Origin: Paenalcaligenes sp052103955
Lineage (GTDB): Bacteria; Pseudomonadota; Gammaproteobacteria; Burkholderiales; Burkholderiaceae_B
Direction: 5' to 3'
NCBI GenBank assembly: GCA_052103955.1
Contig: JBQELO010000007.1
Location: forward strand, 62,001-126,000
Length of the DNA: 64,000 nucleotides
The notes beneath the pieces are model-generated. The model made no database searches. It was not told the origin of the DNA and saw only the letters and a program-made list of their open reading frames with translations. How positions within the stretch are numbered: the stretch's first letter is position 1; each line of letters starts with the position of its first letter. This document shows, piece by piece, positions 34,903 to 44,149 of this stretch. A program made the translations under genes and the position numbers.

Positions 34903-37044
34903 TTAAATCGTTATTATTTTCAGCGTTTTATCTAGGGTAACGCGACACAGCGAGCCTTCATCGTCGTGCCCCCAGTACACATCCCCACCATGCAAACGGG
35001 CAACTTGTCTTGCCAAATAAATACCCATGCCCATGGTGTCGGGGCTGCTTTCTTGTAGCTTGCCCATGCCCAAATCCAGTAAGGCATCGCGCTGTTCATT
35101 AGTCACTAAGGGGCGCAGCACTATACCAATCTGGAAGGCATGTTCCTCTACCTGCAATGACATCACATGCTGTCTACCCAAACTATCGGCATATTGCAGT
35201 AATAAGCCCAGCAACGCCTTTTGCATCAAACGCTCATCGCCTTCGATCATTAAGCCGCTATACACATTGCCGCTATCCAAATTGATCCATAGATCTGGTG
35301 CCAACTTTTTAGACTGTGACAATACATTTTCTAGCATATCGAACAACGCATACGGCGCGGGAATCACACGCACCTCATCGCTCATGAAACGCAGCGTTTC
35401 CAGCGCACTATCTACTTGATAATTCACCCACTGCACATTGCGCTGCATGTCCATCACGCTTTGGCGCTGCGCTTGCAAGATAGCATTGGTTTTATCGTCG
35501 CCACGTATGGACTCACTGCCCGTAAGCAGGCTGCCCAGTTGTTCAGAGAACTTAGCACTCAAGGTGCTGAGATGCTGAGTATGCAAACCAAGCTGTTGCT
35601 GCAGCCACAGCGTCTGCTTATACGCACTGATATCGGTCTGACAGAACAGATGTACGCCACCTTCTAAGATGTCGTAACTCACACGCTGCCACGTGCCATC
35701 TGGCATATGTACATCCGCATCTGCGCGTTTGCCTGCCTCGAACCACGGCCCTTGCTCAGGACGCAGTTGGCCTTGTTGTTGAAGCAAGTAGTTCAAACGC
35801 TGTAGAGCACCTTCTAAACCTACGGCAACATGCTGCCCACCCTGCTCTTCTATCAAGCGTTTTTGGCTGGTCAAGTTGGAATACAAGCATTCGCCTGTTG
35901 AAGCAAACACGCACAACCCTACAGGTGCGGCGTCAAACACACGCACCAACTGACGTTGTACGGTTTCTAACTCTTGGCTACGTCGCCATGCACGGGTAGC
36001 TTTCTCGTCCCATTGGCGTTCCATCGCCAAGGTAGAGGAATAGCGTTCTGTATTATCACGTACGAACACCACCACACCATCTGGCCCATTTTTTAAATGC
36101 AGTGGGAAAACAGCAAAATCCATATAACGAATTTCGCCCGATGCATCGATCAACTCTACATTATTTAATTCTGCTTTGTGACCGTTTAGCGCTTCGATAA
36201 CAGCAGGTTCCAACTGAGGAAATAAGCGTATAGACAACACGCTTTTACCCACTACCCGCTCGGGATTCAGATTTAGCATGGTTTGTGCCGCACGATTACA
36301 CGACAAGCACACAAAGCGCTCGTCCAGCACCAGCACCCCTTCGTCCGAAGCCCCCAATAGCAGCTCTGAAAACTCTTTGGCGCGTACCGTCATCCGCTCG
36401 GCATTTTGAGCCCGCTGCACTTCCATCATCTGGCAAAACAGCAGATACCCGCCGCTAATCAACAGCCCCAGTACCCCTACCACTAACTGCCAAATCGCTT
36501 TAATTTGTACTTCGCGTGAGCGGCTAGTATTTTCACGCTCGTATAACAGCACCCTGTTACTGGCTACTTGTAGTTGGGACAACAACGGCTTCAAGCTACT
36601 TTCTAAGGCCAGTAGTTCTTCGTGTGTTAACTTTCGGCCATCGCTCCACGCCACACTACCTTCAAAAGCCCCCACCACACTCAAGAGCGAATTCAACTCG
36701 CCTGAGTGCGTTAAATTACGTTTTTGGGGCCCTGTCAGCAGCAACGTGAGACGGCTAAGAAAAATTTCGTATTGGTTAAACAGGCTGTTATAGGATACGT
36801 CATCGCCCGAGCGTACCAACGCAATTTGCGTCATTAAGCGCAAACCTTCTTGCTGTGCCTGCGTACTCGCCCACAGCATATGTCCAGCCATATCGGTACG
36901 CATTTCTTTTTGCTGATTGACCAGTTGCACCACGGCATAGGACAACAGCGCCAAGAAAACCACCATCACCAACAATGTATACCCATACACTGTTTTTTTT
37001 GGGCTCAGAACTTGACGACTAAACATTGAAGCGTGCTTCTCCAC
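34903..37044 (-). CDS. Membrane PAS-domain protein with degenerate histidine kinase core
   Basis: A 713-residue sensor-like protein. One helix near residues 20-42 and another near 185-205 enclose a periplasmic domain of about 140 residues. Two PAS-like domains follow (about 225-340, containing VLVLDERFVCLSCNRAAQTML, and about 360-470), then a kinase-like region. The His box aligns as FSEQLGSLL where active kinases have SHELRTPL, so the phospho-accepting His appears to be Glu. The N box reads LLLQYAD instead of a NAxK-type motif, while DLGMGKL and TMGMGIYLARQVARLHGGDV keep part of the ATP lid. Probably a pseudokinase. GTG start; an ATG at 37026 is possible. No response regulator is adjacent. 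Confidence 0.78.
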   Translation of the reverse strand: MEKHASMFSRQVLSPKKTVYGYTLLVMVVFLALLSYAVVQLVNQQKEMRTDMAGHMLWASTQAQQEGLRLMTQIALVRSGDDVSYNSLFNQYEIFLSRLTLLLTGPQKRNLTHSGELNSLLSVVGAFEGSVAWSDGRKLTHEELLALESSLKPLLSQLQVASNRVLLYERENTSRSREVQIKAIWQLVVGVLGLLISGGYLLFCQMMEVQRAQNAERMTVRAKEFSELLLGASDEGVLVLDERFVCLSCNRAAQTMLNLNPERVVGKSVLSIRLFPQLEPAVIEALNGHKAELNNVELIDASGEIRYMDFAVFPLHLKNGPDGVVVFVRDNTERYSSTLAMERQWDEKATRAWRRSQELETVQRQLVRVFDAAPVGLCVFASTGECLYSNLTSQKRLIEEQGGQHVAVGLEGALQRLNYLLQQQGQLRPEQGPWFEAGKRADADVHMPDGTWQRVSYDILEGGVHLFCQTDISAYKQTLWLQQQLGLHTQHLSTLSAKFSEQLGSLLTGSESIRGDDKTNAILQAQRQSVMDMQRNVQWVNYQVDSALETLRFMSDEVRVIPAPYALFDMLENVLSQSKKLAPDLWINLDSGNVYSGLMIEGDERLMQKALLGLLLQYADSLGRQHVMSLQVEEHAFQIGIVLRPLVTNEQRDALLDLGMGKLQESSPDTMGMGIYLARQVARLHGGDVYWGHDDEGSLCRVTLDKTLKIITI

Positions 37045-37173
37045 GATGTCTCAGTGTGTATAAACGCATGTACCGCTACAGGGCATAACTCGCACAGCAA
37101 ACGCCCGGTATCTGAACAACCTGTTACCCAACAGCAGCAGAGCCACCATCACTGCAAACACATGAAACCATTA

Positions 37174-37884
37174 TTAATTGGCAAGCTTATTCCATAAAGC
37201 TGGCTCGCCATTCGCCTTTGCCAACGCATCCAAGTACTGCTGATGTTCTTGCAGTTCTTGTTCCGTGGCCCGCACTATAGGCAATACTGAAAAGTCCACT
37301 GAACCAAAACGAGCCGCATTATCGCTATCGCCCGTCCCGTCATCGTAGCTAGTCATCATCAGGCTTTCTTGGCCTCGGGTCATTGCTAGCCACACATCCG
37401 CCAACAGCTCCGAGTCCAGCAACGCGCCGTGCAATGTACGATGCGCATTCGAAATACCGTAACGCTCACACAAAGCATCTAGGTTATTACGCTTTCCGGG
37501 GTGTAACTCACGCGCAAACACTAACGAGTCGGTCACTTTTTCACAGTAGCTAGTGAAAGGCTGTAACCCACAGCGGGCAAATTCAGCATCCATGAACTTC
37601 AAGTCAAAGGGCGCATTATGAATAATGACTTCAGCCCCTTCGATGAACTCCACTACCTGCGATGCAACGTTTTTAAAGTCTGGGTAATCAGACAAGAATT
37701 CAGTGGTCAGTCCGTGTACTGCCAAGGCCTCTGGGTCGCTGTCCCGACCTGGGTTCACATACAGATGCAAATGACGACCAGTTAACGTACGGTTAATGAC
37801 CTCTACACCAGCCAGCTCCACCAGCCTATGCCCGTCTGAAGGGTCCAAACCTGTGGTTTCCGTATCAAAAACTATTTGTCGCAT
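37174..37884 (-). CDS. dnaQ: DNA polymerase III epsilon subunit (3'-5' proofreading exonuclease)
   Basis: Proofreading exonuclease of the replicative polymerase, 236 residues. The exonuclease motifs are complete: Exo I FDTETTGLD (residues 6-14), Exo II EVIIHNAPFDLKFMDAEF (about 88-105), Exo III HRTLHGALLDSELLADVW (about 148-165). The C-terminal 45 residues, which bind the polymerase alpha subunit in E. coli, are present but diverged. It follows a two-gene RND pump on the same strand rather than rnhA, its common direct neighbour in this group. Confidence 0.95.
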   Translation of the reverse strand: MRQIVFDTETTGLDPSDGHRLVELAGVEVINRTLTGRHLHLYVNPGRDSDPEALAVHGLTTEFLSDYPDFKNVASQVVEFIEGAEVIIHNAPFDLKFMDAEFARCGLQPFTSYCEKVTDSLVFARELHPGKRNNLDALCERYGISNAHRTLHGALLDSELLADVWLAMTRGQESLMMTSYDDGTGDSDNAARFGSVDFSVLPIVRATEQELQEHQQYLDALAKANGEPALWNKLAN

Positions 37885-37935
37885 TATCCTGATGATCCTT
37901 TTTTTGCCCTGACTACCTAGTATTCGATCTAGGCC

Positions 37936-40900
37936 TTAATTCTTCAACATTTTTTTTGCTACAAACGTATACGCCACCGGCACCACAAAGAGTGTCAGTA
38001 AGGTACCGAATGTTAACCCGCCTACCAGCACCCAACCAATCTGGTGCCTACTTTCTGCCCCAGCCCCAGTCGCAAACGCAAGCGGGAGCACCCCTAGCAC
38101 CATTGCACCAGTGGTCATCAAAATGGGGCGCAAGCGTAATTCTGAGGCTTTTACCACCGCAGAATACAAACCCACACCTTGCACCCGTAACTGGGTAGCA
38201 AACTCTACTATCAAAATACCATGTTTGGTAATCAATCCCACTAAGGTAATCAGGCCAATTTGACTATAAATAGACAAGGTTCCGCCACTTAGCCACAGCG
38301 CCAATAACGCCCCCGTCATAGAAAGCGGTACTGACAACATGATCACAAACGGATTACGCCAACTTTCAAACTGAGCGGCCATCACCAAATAAATAAACAC
38401 CAGTGCCATGGCAAAAATAAAATACATACTGCCAGACGAGTCTCTGAATTCGCGTGATTGCCCGTCTAAATCAGTTTGTACAGTGTCTGGCAAGACATCT
38501 GCCGCCACCTTGTGCATGTGATCCAATACCTCGCCCAGTGCATAACCAGGGGCCACACCCGCCTCGATAATCACAGCGCGCAAACGGTTAAAGTGATTCA
38601 GCGACTGCGGCGACACGCTTTCACGTATGCTTAAGAAGCTATCCAATGGTGCCATGCTGCCATCTTCTGCACGCACGTAGATGTCCAAAATATCATTGGG
38701 CCGTGTACGGTCTGGTTTATCCACCTGCACAATCACGTCGTACTGTTCACCATCGGTTTCATAACGCGTAACTTGGCGTCCCCCGATCAAGCTTTCTAAG
38801 GTGCGGCCTACCACATCTACCTTCACACCACTGTCGGACAACTTATCGCGATCCAGTTCTACTCGCAGCTCAGGTGTGTTCAAGCGCAAATCCAAATCCA
38901 CGTTCTGCAAGCCCGGATAGTCTTCTAGTGCCTTCATAAAGTCTTTAGCAATCGCATCCAACTCTACATAGGGAGCTTGGCCCATGATCACAAACTGTAC
39001 GGGTTTGGATGTTGCACGTTGCCCTAACGAGGCAGGGTTACTTGGAAACGCGCGAGCACCGCTAAGCGCTCTGAATTTAGGTTGCAACTGGTTCGCAATT
39101 TGCTGCTGACTGCGTTCGCGCTCTTCCCAAGGGGCCAAGCGCAAAATAGCAAAGGAATCCGTCACTGTTGGGAAACCAATAATGGTTTGTATACCCTGCA
39201 TTTCGGGTAACTCACGGTACATGCCTTCTACTTCCAGCACGTTACGCAAGGTGTAATCCAGCGTCGCGCCATCGGGCGAGGTCACCATACCAAAAATCAC
39301 GCCACGGTCTTCAATGGGAGCCAGTTCACTTTTAATAATAGAAAACAACCAGCCACTGGCCAGTGCCACCACCAAGCCCATCACAATCACACCCACGCGA
39401 TAGCGCAATGCTTTCAGCAGCAACTTGCGATAACGACGTGTTAAACCATTTAACCCATCTTCAATCAACTGATATAAACGGCCCGGATTTCCCGTAGGCG
39501 CTTTGAGCAGTCGTGAGCACATCATGGGCGTTAAGGTTAGTGCCACAAAACCCGACACACCCACCGCCCCTGCCAGCGTTAACGCAAACTCAATAAACAA
39601 CCTACCGGTACGCCCGGTTGCAAACGCCAAGGGCGCAAACACCGCCACCAAGGTTAAGGTCATGGCGATCACCGCGCCACCAATCTCTTTAATCCCAATA
39701 AACGAGGCTTCTATGCTGGATTTTCCCTCTTCTATGTGCCTATACACGTTTTCCAGCACCACAATGGCATCATCCACCACCAGACCGATAGCCAGCACCA
39801 TCGCCAGTAACGTTAAGGTGTTAATAGAGAAACCAAAGGCGTACATCAGCCCTAGCGCTCCAATGAGCGACACGGGAATGGTCACAATAGGAATTAAGCT
39901 GGCACGTACGTTACGCAGGAAGAAGAAGATCACCAGCACCACTAAGGCGATCGCCTCCAGAATGGTGCTATACACCGAGGCAATAGAGCGCTCGATAAAA
40001 ATAGAACTGTCGTACGACACTAGCAGTTGCATGTCGCCCGGCAAGTTGGCATTAATAATCTCTAACTCAGACTGCACCGCGCGCGATAAGTCCAAAGGGT
40101 TAGCCGTAGATTGCTTCGTCACCCCAATGGTCAAACTATTTTGGCCATTAAAACGTGCCAAGACACGTTCTTCTGCTGGTGCAATACGCACATCGGCCAT
40201 ATCGCCCAATCGGATAGGGAAACCCTGTGCGCGCGCAACAATAATTTGCTTAAACTCGTCTACCGTTTGCAAGTCGGTAGACGACACCACCGTGAATTCC
40301 CTATCGTTAGATTCAATACGCCCTGCGGGAATCAACACGTTCTGGCTGCGTAACGCATTTTCTACATCCTGCACGGTTAGGCCATAACCCGCCAAGCGTG
40401 CTCGGTCTACGAAAATACGCATAGAAGGCAGGCGCTCACCAAAGACGCGTACCTCTGCTGCCCCCGGCAATACGGACAACCGGGTTTTGATATAGCGGTT
40501 AATGTAGTCAGACGCTTCAATAGGCGATAAGGTCCCCATATCCACCCCCACATACACAATAGGTGTGGAGTCTGCTTCTACTTTATTAATAATGGGTTCG
40601 TCGGCCTCGTCTGGCAGAAACCGGCGGGCACGTGACACCTTGTCGCGCACATCGGCTGCCGCCGCATCGGGGTCGCGATTTAAATCAAATTTGATATTGA
40701 TGTGGCTACGTTCCGAGCGACTGCGCGACGTCATCACATCCACACCTTCAATACCAGATAACTGGTCTTCCAGTGGTTTAGTGATTTGTGACTCGATCAC
40801 CTCGGGCGATGCCCCTTTGTAGGTAGTAGATACCGACACCACCGGTTCATCAATAGCGGGGTACTCACGCACCGTAAGGCGGTTATAGGAAATCAGCCCT

Positions 40901-40971
40901 ATCAGGACAATCAGCAGCGATAAAACCGTGGCAAATACAGGTCTGCGTATACAAACATCAGAAAGCAGCAT
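37936..40971 (-). CDS. RND efflux pump, HAE-1 family
   Basis: Inner-membrane proton-driven exporter, 1011 residues. N-terminus LLSDVCIRRPVFATVLSLLIVLIG, porter entry REYPAIDEPVVSVSTTYKGASPE, proton-relay Asp pair in IGLVVDDAIVVLENVYRHIEEG (about residues 400-420) and the C-terminal GLITKHGILIVEFATQ in place of the KNAI form seen in the Mux-type pumps. It belongs to the subgroup usually paired with one adaptor and a separately encoded outer-membrane channel; none is encoded here, so it may borrow OpmB or a TolC elsewhere. It follows the adaptor gene by 26 bases. Confidence 0.9.
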   Translation of the reverse strand: MLLSDVCIRRPVFATVLSLLIVLIGLISYNRLTVREYPAIDEPVVSVSTTYKGASPEVIESQITKPLEDQLSGIEGVDVMTSRSRSERSHINIKFDLNRDPDAAAADVRDKVSRARRFLPDEADEPIINKVEADSTPIVYVGVDMGTLSPIEASDYINRYIKTRLSVLPGAAEVRVFGERLPSMRIFVDRARLAGYGLTVQDVENALRSQNVLIPAGRIESNDREFTVVSSTDLQTVDEFKQIIVARAQGFPIRLGDMADVRIAPAEERVLARFNGQNSLTIGVTKQSTANPLDLSRAVQSELEIINANLPGDMQLLVSYDSSIFIERSIASVYSTILEAIALVVLVIFFFLRNVRASLIPIVTIPVSLIGALGLMYAFGFSINTLTLLAMVLAIGLVVDDAIVVLENVYRHIEEGKSSIEASFIGIKEIGGAVIAMTLTLVAVFAPLAFATGRTGRLFIEFALTLAGAVGVSGFVALTLTPMMCSRLLKAPTGNPGRLYQLIEDGLNGLTRRYRKLLLKALRYRVGVIVMGLVVALASGWLFSIIKSELAPIEDRGVIFGMVTSPDGATLDYTLRNVLEVEGMYRELPEMQGIQTIIGFPTVTDSFAILRLAPWEERERSQQQIANQLQPKFRALSGARAFPSNPASLGQRATSKPVQFVIMGQAPYVELDAIAKDFMKALEDYPGLQNVDLDLRLNTPELRVELDRDKLSDSGVKVDVVGRTLESLIGGRQVTRYETDGEQYDVIVQVDKPDRTRPNDILDIYVRAEDGSMAPLDSFLSIRESVSPQSLNHFNRLRAVIIEAGVAPGYALGEVLDHMHKVAADVLPDTVQTDLDGQSREFRDSSGSMYFIFAMALVFIYLVMAAQFESWRNPFVIMLSVPLSMTGALLALWLSGGTLSIYSQIGLITLVGLITKHGILIVEFATQLRVQGVGLYSAVVKASELRLRPILMTTGAMVLGVLPLAFATGAGAESRHQIGWVLVGGLTFGTLLTLFVVPVAYTFVAKKMLKN

Positions 40972-40997
40972 GGTAGAGAGTTCCTGAAAGTGTCACA

Positions 40998-42089
40998 TTA
41001 AGGCTTCTGAATCAGAACAGAAGTGCCGTTGGCAATCTTCTGCACACCAGACACCACCACGACCTCGCCGGGCGCTACACCTTGCACCTCTACCCAACCC
41101 CCTTCACGCGCCCCGACTTTGACTTCGGTACGCTGCGCGATGCCATCTACCACTAGAAACACATATTGCGCCTCACCTGCTGGCTGAATAGCACTTTCCG
41201 GCACCATGACAACGGAGTCGGTTCCCAGTTGCAAACTGACCCGCGCAAACAAGCCCGGACGCAATTCTAACGATTCGTTAGGTAAGCGCGCACGCAACCA
41301 TATTGATCTACCCGCCGCATCGACCACTGGATTAATCGCCGTTACTTGGCCGTCATACTCCGCTTTAGGGAAGGCGTCGACGCGTGCCGTTACCAATGTG
41401 CCAGGCACCACGCGCGATAAATACTGTTCAGGAATACGAAAATCCACTTCCAGCATGTCTACGGCTTCCAGCAATAGCAACTCGCTGCCGGGGCTCACGT
41501 AATCACCTACGGAAATATTTTTCAAACCAGCCAAGCCAGAAAACGGGGCCAAAATCACCGTTTTATCGAGCTGCGCCTGTGCCAACGCCACCGCAGCTTG
41601 GGCGACTTGTAATTGGCTGGCCGATTCATCACGCGCTTGCGAGCTAATAAACCCCTGCTCACTTAAGCGCCTAGAGCGCTGATGCTGGCTTGTTGCCAAA
41701 CTTAATTTGGCTTTGGCTTCCAATAATTGTGCTTGTGCAATGCTGTCGTCTAAACGTACCAGCACTTGATTGCGCTCTATAGGTTGCCCTTCTGCAAATG
41801 CAACCTCTTTGATGGTGCCCGTAATTTCTGAGCGTAAGGCAACGGAGTCGCGCGCTTTTAAAGAACCTACGGCGCTGAGCGAGCGCTGTAATTCGTGGAA
41901 TTGGGCATCAGCCACCTGCACTCCCACCCGCTCGGTTGCCACCATTTCGGTAGCTTCGGTCAGTTTTGCAGTTGTAGGCTGTTTAGTGCCTGTGTTCTCT
42001 TTCACCAAGAGTTTGGCACCGCCATACACCAATGCAACCCCTACGATCAGGATGGCAAGAATTGCCCAAATTACCCACTTTTTTTTCAT
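40998..42089 (-). CDS. RND efflux periplasmic adaptor
   Basis: Membrane-fusion protein of the pump encoded downstream, 363 residues. One N-terminal anchor helix (VIWAILAILIVGVALVYGGAKLL, about residues 5-27), then lipoyl half ARDSVALRSEITGTIKEVAFAEGQPI, a coiled-coil hairpin (about 115-175), the second lipoyl half ILAPFSGLAGLKNISVGDYV and the barrel domain (RARLPNESLELRPGLFARVSL). Its ATG follows the rnhA stop with no spacer (TAAATG), so it is translationally coupled to rnhA. That is unusual for an efflux gene and suggests constitutive housekeeping-level expression. Confidence 0.9.
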   Translation of the reverse strand: MKKKWVIWAILAILIVGVALVYGGAKLLVKENTGTKQPTTAKLTEATEMVATERVGVQVADAQFHELQRSLSAVGSLKARDSVALRSEITGTIKEVAFAEGQPIERNQVLVRLDDSIAQAQLLEAKAKLSLATSQHQRSRRLSEQGFISSQARDESASQLQVAQAAVALAQAQLDKTVILAPFSGLAGLKNISVGDYVSPGSELLLLEAVDMLEVDFRIPEQYLSRVVPGTLVTARVDAFPKAEYDGQVTAINPVVDAAGRSIWLRARLPNESLELRPGLFARVSLQLGTDSVVMVPESAIQPAGEAQYVFLVVDGIAQRTEVKVGAREGGWVEVQGVAPGEVVVVSGVQKIANGTSVLIQKP

Positions 42090-42545
42090 TTACGCCTCAT
42101 TATGCTGTCGCACGCTGTCTACCCCCTTGTTTGCCAACACGTCTGCTCGCTCGTTACCAGCGTCACCGGCGTGCCCGCGCACCCATTGCCACTGCAAGGT
42201 ATGCTGCTGCGACAAGCTATCTAATTGCTGCCACAAGTCTGCATTTTTAACAGGTTTCTTGTCGGCCGTACGCCACCCGCGAGCTTTCCATCCTGACAGC
42301 CATTCCAGCATGCCTTTTTGTACATACTGTGAATCAGTATGTACGGTCACATTACAGGGGCGTTTCAACAGTTCTAAGGCCCGAATCACGGCCAGAAGTT
42401 CCATGCGGTTGTTCGTGGTGTCTTCCTCGCCACCGAAAATCTCTTTACGGTGTTGGCCATAACGCAGTAATGCCCCCCAGCCTCCTAGCCCGGGGTTTCC
42501 CTTGCATGCGCCGTCTGTCCAGATGTTGACCACTTTTTGTTCCAT
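42090..42545 (-). CDS. rnhA: Ribonuclease HI
   Basis: Degrades the RNA strand of RNA-DNA hybrids. The 151-residue product carries the four acidic active-site residues: WTDGACKGNPGLGGWG (first Asp, about residue 10), NRMELLAVIRALELL (Glu, about 48), VHTDSQYVQKGM (Asp, about 70) and RGHAGDAGNERADVLANKG (last Asp). Length is that of bacterial RNase HI. It lies 11 bases after the methyltransferase gene and runs directly into the efflux adaptor gene. Confidence 0.96.
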   Translation of the reverse strand: MEQKVVNIWTDGACKGNPGLGGWGALLRYGQHRKEIFGGEEDTTNNRMELLAVIRALELLKRPCNVTVHTDSQYVQKGMLEWLSGWKARGWRTADKKPVKNADLWQQLDSLSQQHTLQWQWVRGHAGDAGNERADVLANKGVDSVRQHNEA

Positions 42546-42556
42546 GACTTACTACT

Positions 42557-43306
42557 TCATATATTGGCATCCCGGCGTGCTGCTGCCACTGCTCGGGATT
42601 TAAATTTAGGGGGCACGCGTTTCCACTCTAGCCCCACCATTTTGGCCGCACTCACTCGCTTAATAGCTTCCACCACATACACTGCACCACTTAATGGCCA
42701 ACCACGCAGCGCCAACGTATCCATAAACGCCCAACGATGTAACCACCGTCTGCTTTGGCAATACGGCATATACACGCCTTGGTTAGCTTGCGTCACATCG
42801 AACGACAACAGTTCTAACCAATCCTCTAGACGCGCTTGGGACACATACTGCGCCGGAGCAACCGGCAAATGTGATTCTAAACCGGGGATACGATCACGTA
42901 AGCCCCATAAGCTGTATGGGTTTAACCCTGCGAAAATTGCTTTTCCTTCGGGACGTAAGACTCGTTCCACCTCACGCAGTATTTGGTGTGGCTGCTCTGA
43001 GCACTCCAACGCATGCGGCAATACCATGAGGTCTACGCTTTCTGACTCAAAGGGTAACTGTTCTGGCACACAGATCACTAAACCTTTGCGTACAATGTGC
43101 AGGTTTTCAGTATCCACCGTACAAAATTTGTTAGCGATACGATTCGCGCGCAGTAAGTCCCAGTGAGGCAAACCAATTTGTATGGCATGATACCCGAATG
43201 TATTGCCCACCAGTGCATTGACTTGCCTATGCATCCAGGCGCGAGCATGACGTCCTGGTACCGTATGCTGCCACTGCATCAGTTGTTCGGTTCGGGCCTG
43301 TTCCAT
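42557..43306 (-). CDS. Class I SAM-dependent methyltransferase (rnhA-linked)
   Basis: Predicted methyltransferase of 249 residues, commonly found just upstream of rnhA in beta- and gammaproteobacteria; the substrate is unknown. The SAM-binding part is diverged at motif I (GYHAIQIGLPHWDLLRA), but the rest is typical: LPFESESVDLMVLPHALECSEQPHQILREVERVLRPEGKAIFAGLNPYS lies across motifs IV-V (about residues 85-135). The gene is divergent from gloB, with 20 bases between the starts, so the two promoters must overlap neighbouring coding sequence. Confidence 0.85.
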   Translation of the reverse strand: MEQARTEQLMQWQHTVPGRHARAWMHRQVNALVGNTFGYHAIQIGLPHWDLLRANRIANKFCTVDTENLHIVRKGLVICVPEQLPFESESVDLMVLPHALECSEQPHQILREVERVLRPEGKAIFAGLNPYSLWGLRDRIPGLESHLPVAPAQYVSQARLEDWLELLSFDVTQANQGVYMPYCQSRRWLHRWAFMDTLALRGWPLSGAVYVVEAIKRVSAAKMVGLEWKRVPPKFKSRAVAAARRDANI

Positions 43307-43326
43307 TGTTTTGATCGTCCTAGACT

Positions 43327-44142
43327 ATGATGAATGTGCTAGCTTCGTTTGCTACTACCGGCTATTCGCTCACGCCACTTCCTGCCTTCAATGATAACTA
43401 TATATGGTTACTTGAATACGCCGGACATGCTCTAGTTGTAGATCCTGGTGAAGCTGAGCCTGTCATACACGCTTTGCAACAACGCAATCTGGTACTTAGC
43501 GCCATCTTAGTTACCCACCATCATGGCGACCACACCGGCGGCATTAACAAATTATTACTTCATGCACCCGATGCGGTTGTTTACGGCCCTGCGAGTGAAA
43601 ACATCCCGTCGCGCAACGTTGCGGTAAAACACGATGAAACCCTGCGCATAGCCGCATTAAACCTCACTTGTAGGGTATTAGACATACCCGGGCACACGGC
43701 TGGCCATGTGGGTTATTACAGCATACCCGAGGGCTGCCCCCCCTTACTTTTTTGTGGCGATACACTTTTTTCTATGGGTTGTGGACGATTGTTTGAGGGA
43801 ACCCCTGCCCAAATGGTGTCATCTCTGGGTAAACTTACGTCTTTACCGCCTGCCACGTTGATTTGCTGTGCCCATGAGTACACCTTATCTAACGCCCGCT
43901 GGGCCTTAACTGTTGAACCTGAAAACCCCGCTTTATTGGCTCGGTATGACCAAGCCCTGCAGCAGCGCGCAGACCACTTGCCTACCGTCCCCACTTCGTT
44001 GCAAACCGAACTGGCCACCAATCCGTTTCTGCGCCTACGCGAACCAGACGTTGTACATGCTGCCATCGCTTACGCAAAAACCCCATTGGCTACCCCTGTA
44101 GACGTTTTCGCCTGTTTACGCGAATGGAAAAATCAAGCCTGA
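43327..44142 (+). CDS. gloB: Hydroxyacylglutathione hydrolase (glyoxalase II)
   Basis: Second enzyme of methylglyoxal detoxification; hydrolyses S-D-lactoylglutathione to lactate and glutathione. The 271-residue product has the metallo-beta-lactamase metal site THHHGDHTGG (about residues 60-69), DIPGHTAGHVGYY, CGDTLFSMGCGRLFEGT and CAHEYTLSNARWA, the last being specific for glyoxalase II and binding glutathione. ATG at 43327, with a second ATG immediately after. It is followed after 7 bases by mltD, a frequent pairing in proteobacteria. Confidence 0.95.
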   Translation: MMNVLASFATTGYSLTPLPAFNDNYIWLLEYAGHALVVDPGEAEPVIHALQQRNLVLSAILVTHHHGDHTGGINKLLLHAPDAVVYGPASENIPSRNVAVKHDETLRIAALNLTCRVLDIPGHTAGHVGYYSIPEGCPPLLFCGDTLFSMGCGRLFEGTPAQMVSSLGKLTSLPPATLICCAHEYTLSNARWALTVEPENPALLARYDQALQQRADHLPTVPTSLQTELATNPFLRLREPDVVHAAIAYAKTPLATPVDVFACLREWKNQA

Positions 44143-44149
44143 CTCCGCC

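Noticed and set aside
39503..40387. Plus-strand open frame of 294 codons inside the second RND pump gene
   Set aside because: Shadow of a conserved gene in another frame; composition dominated by Ser, Thr, Ala and Ile without any recognisable motif.
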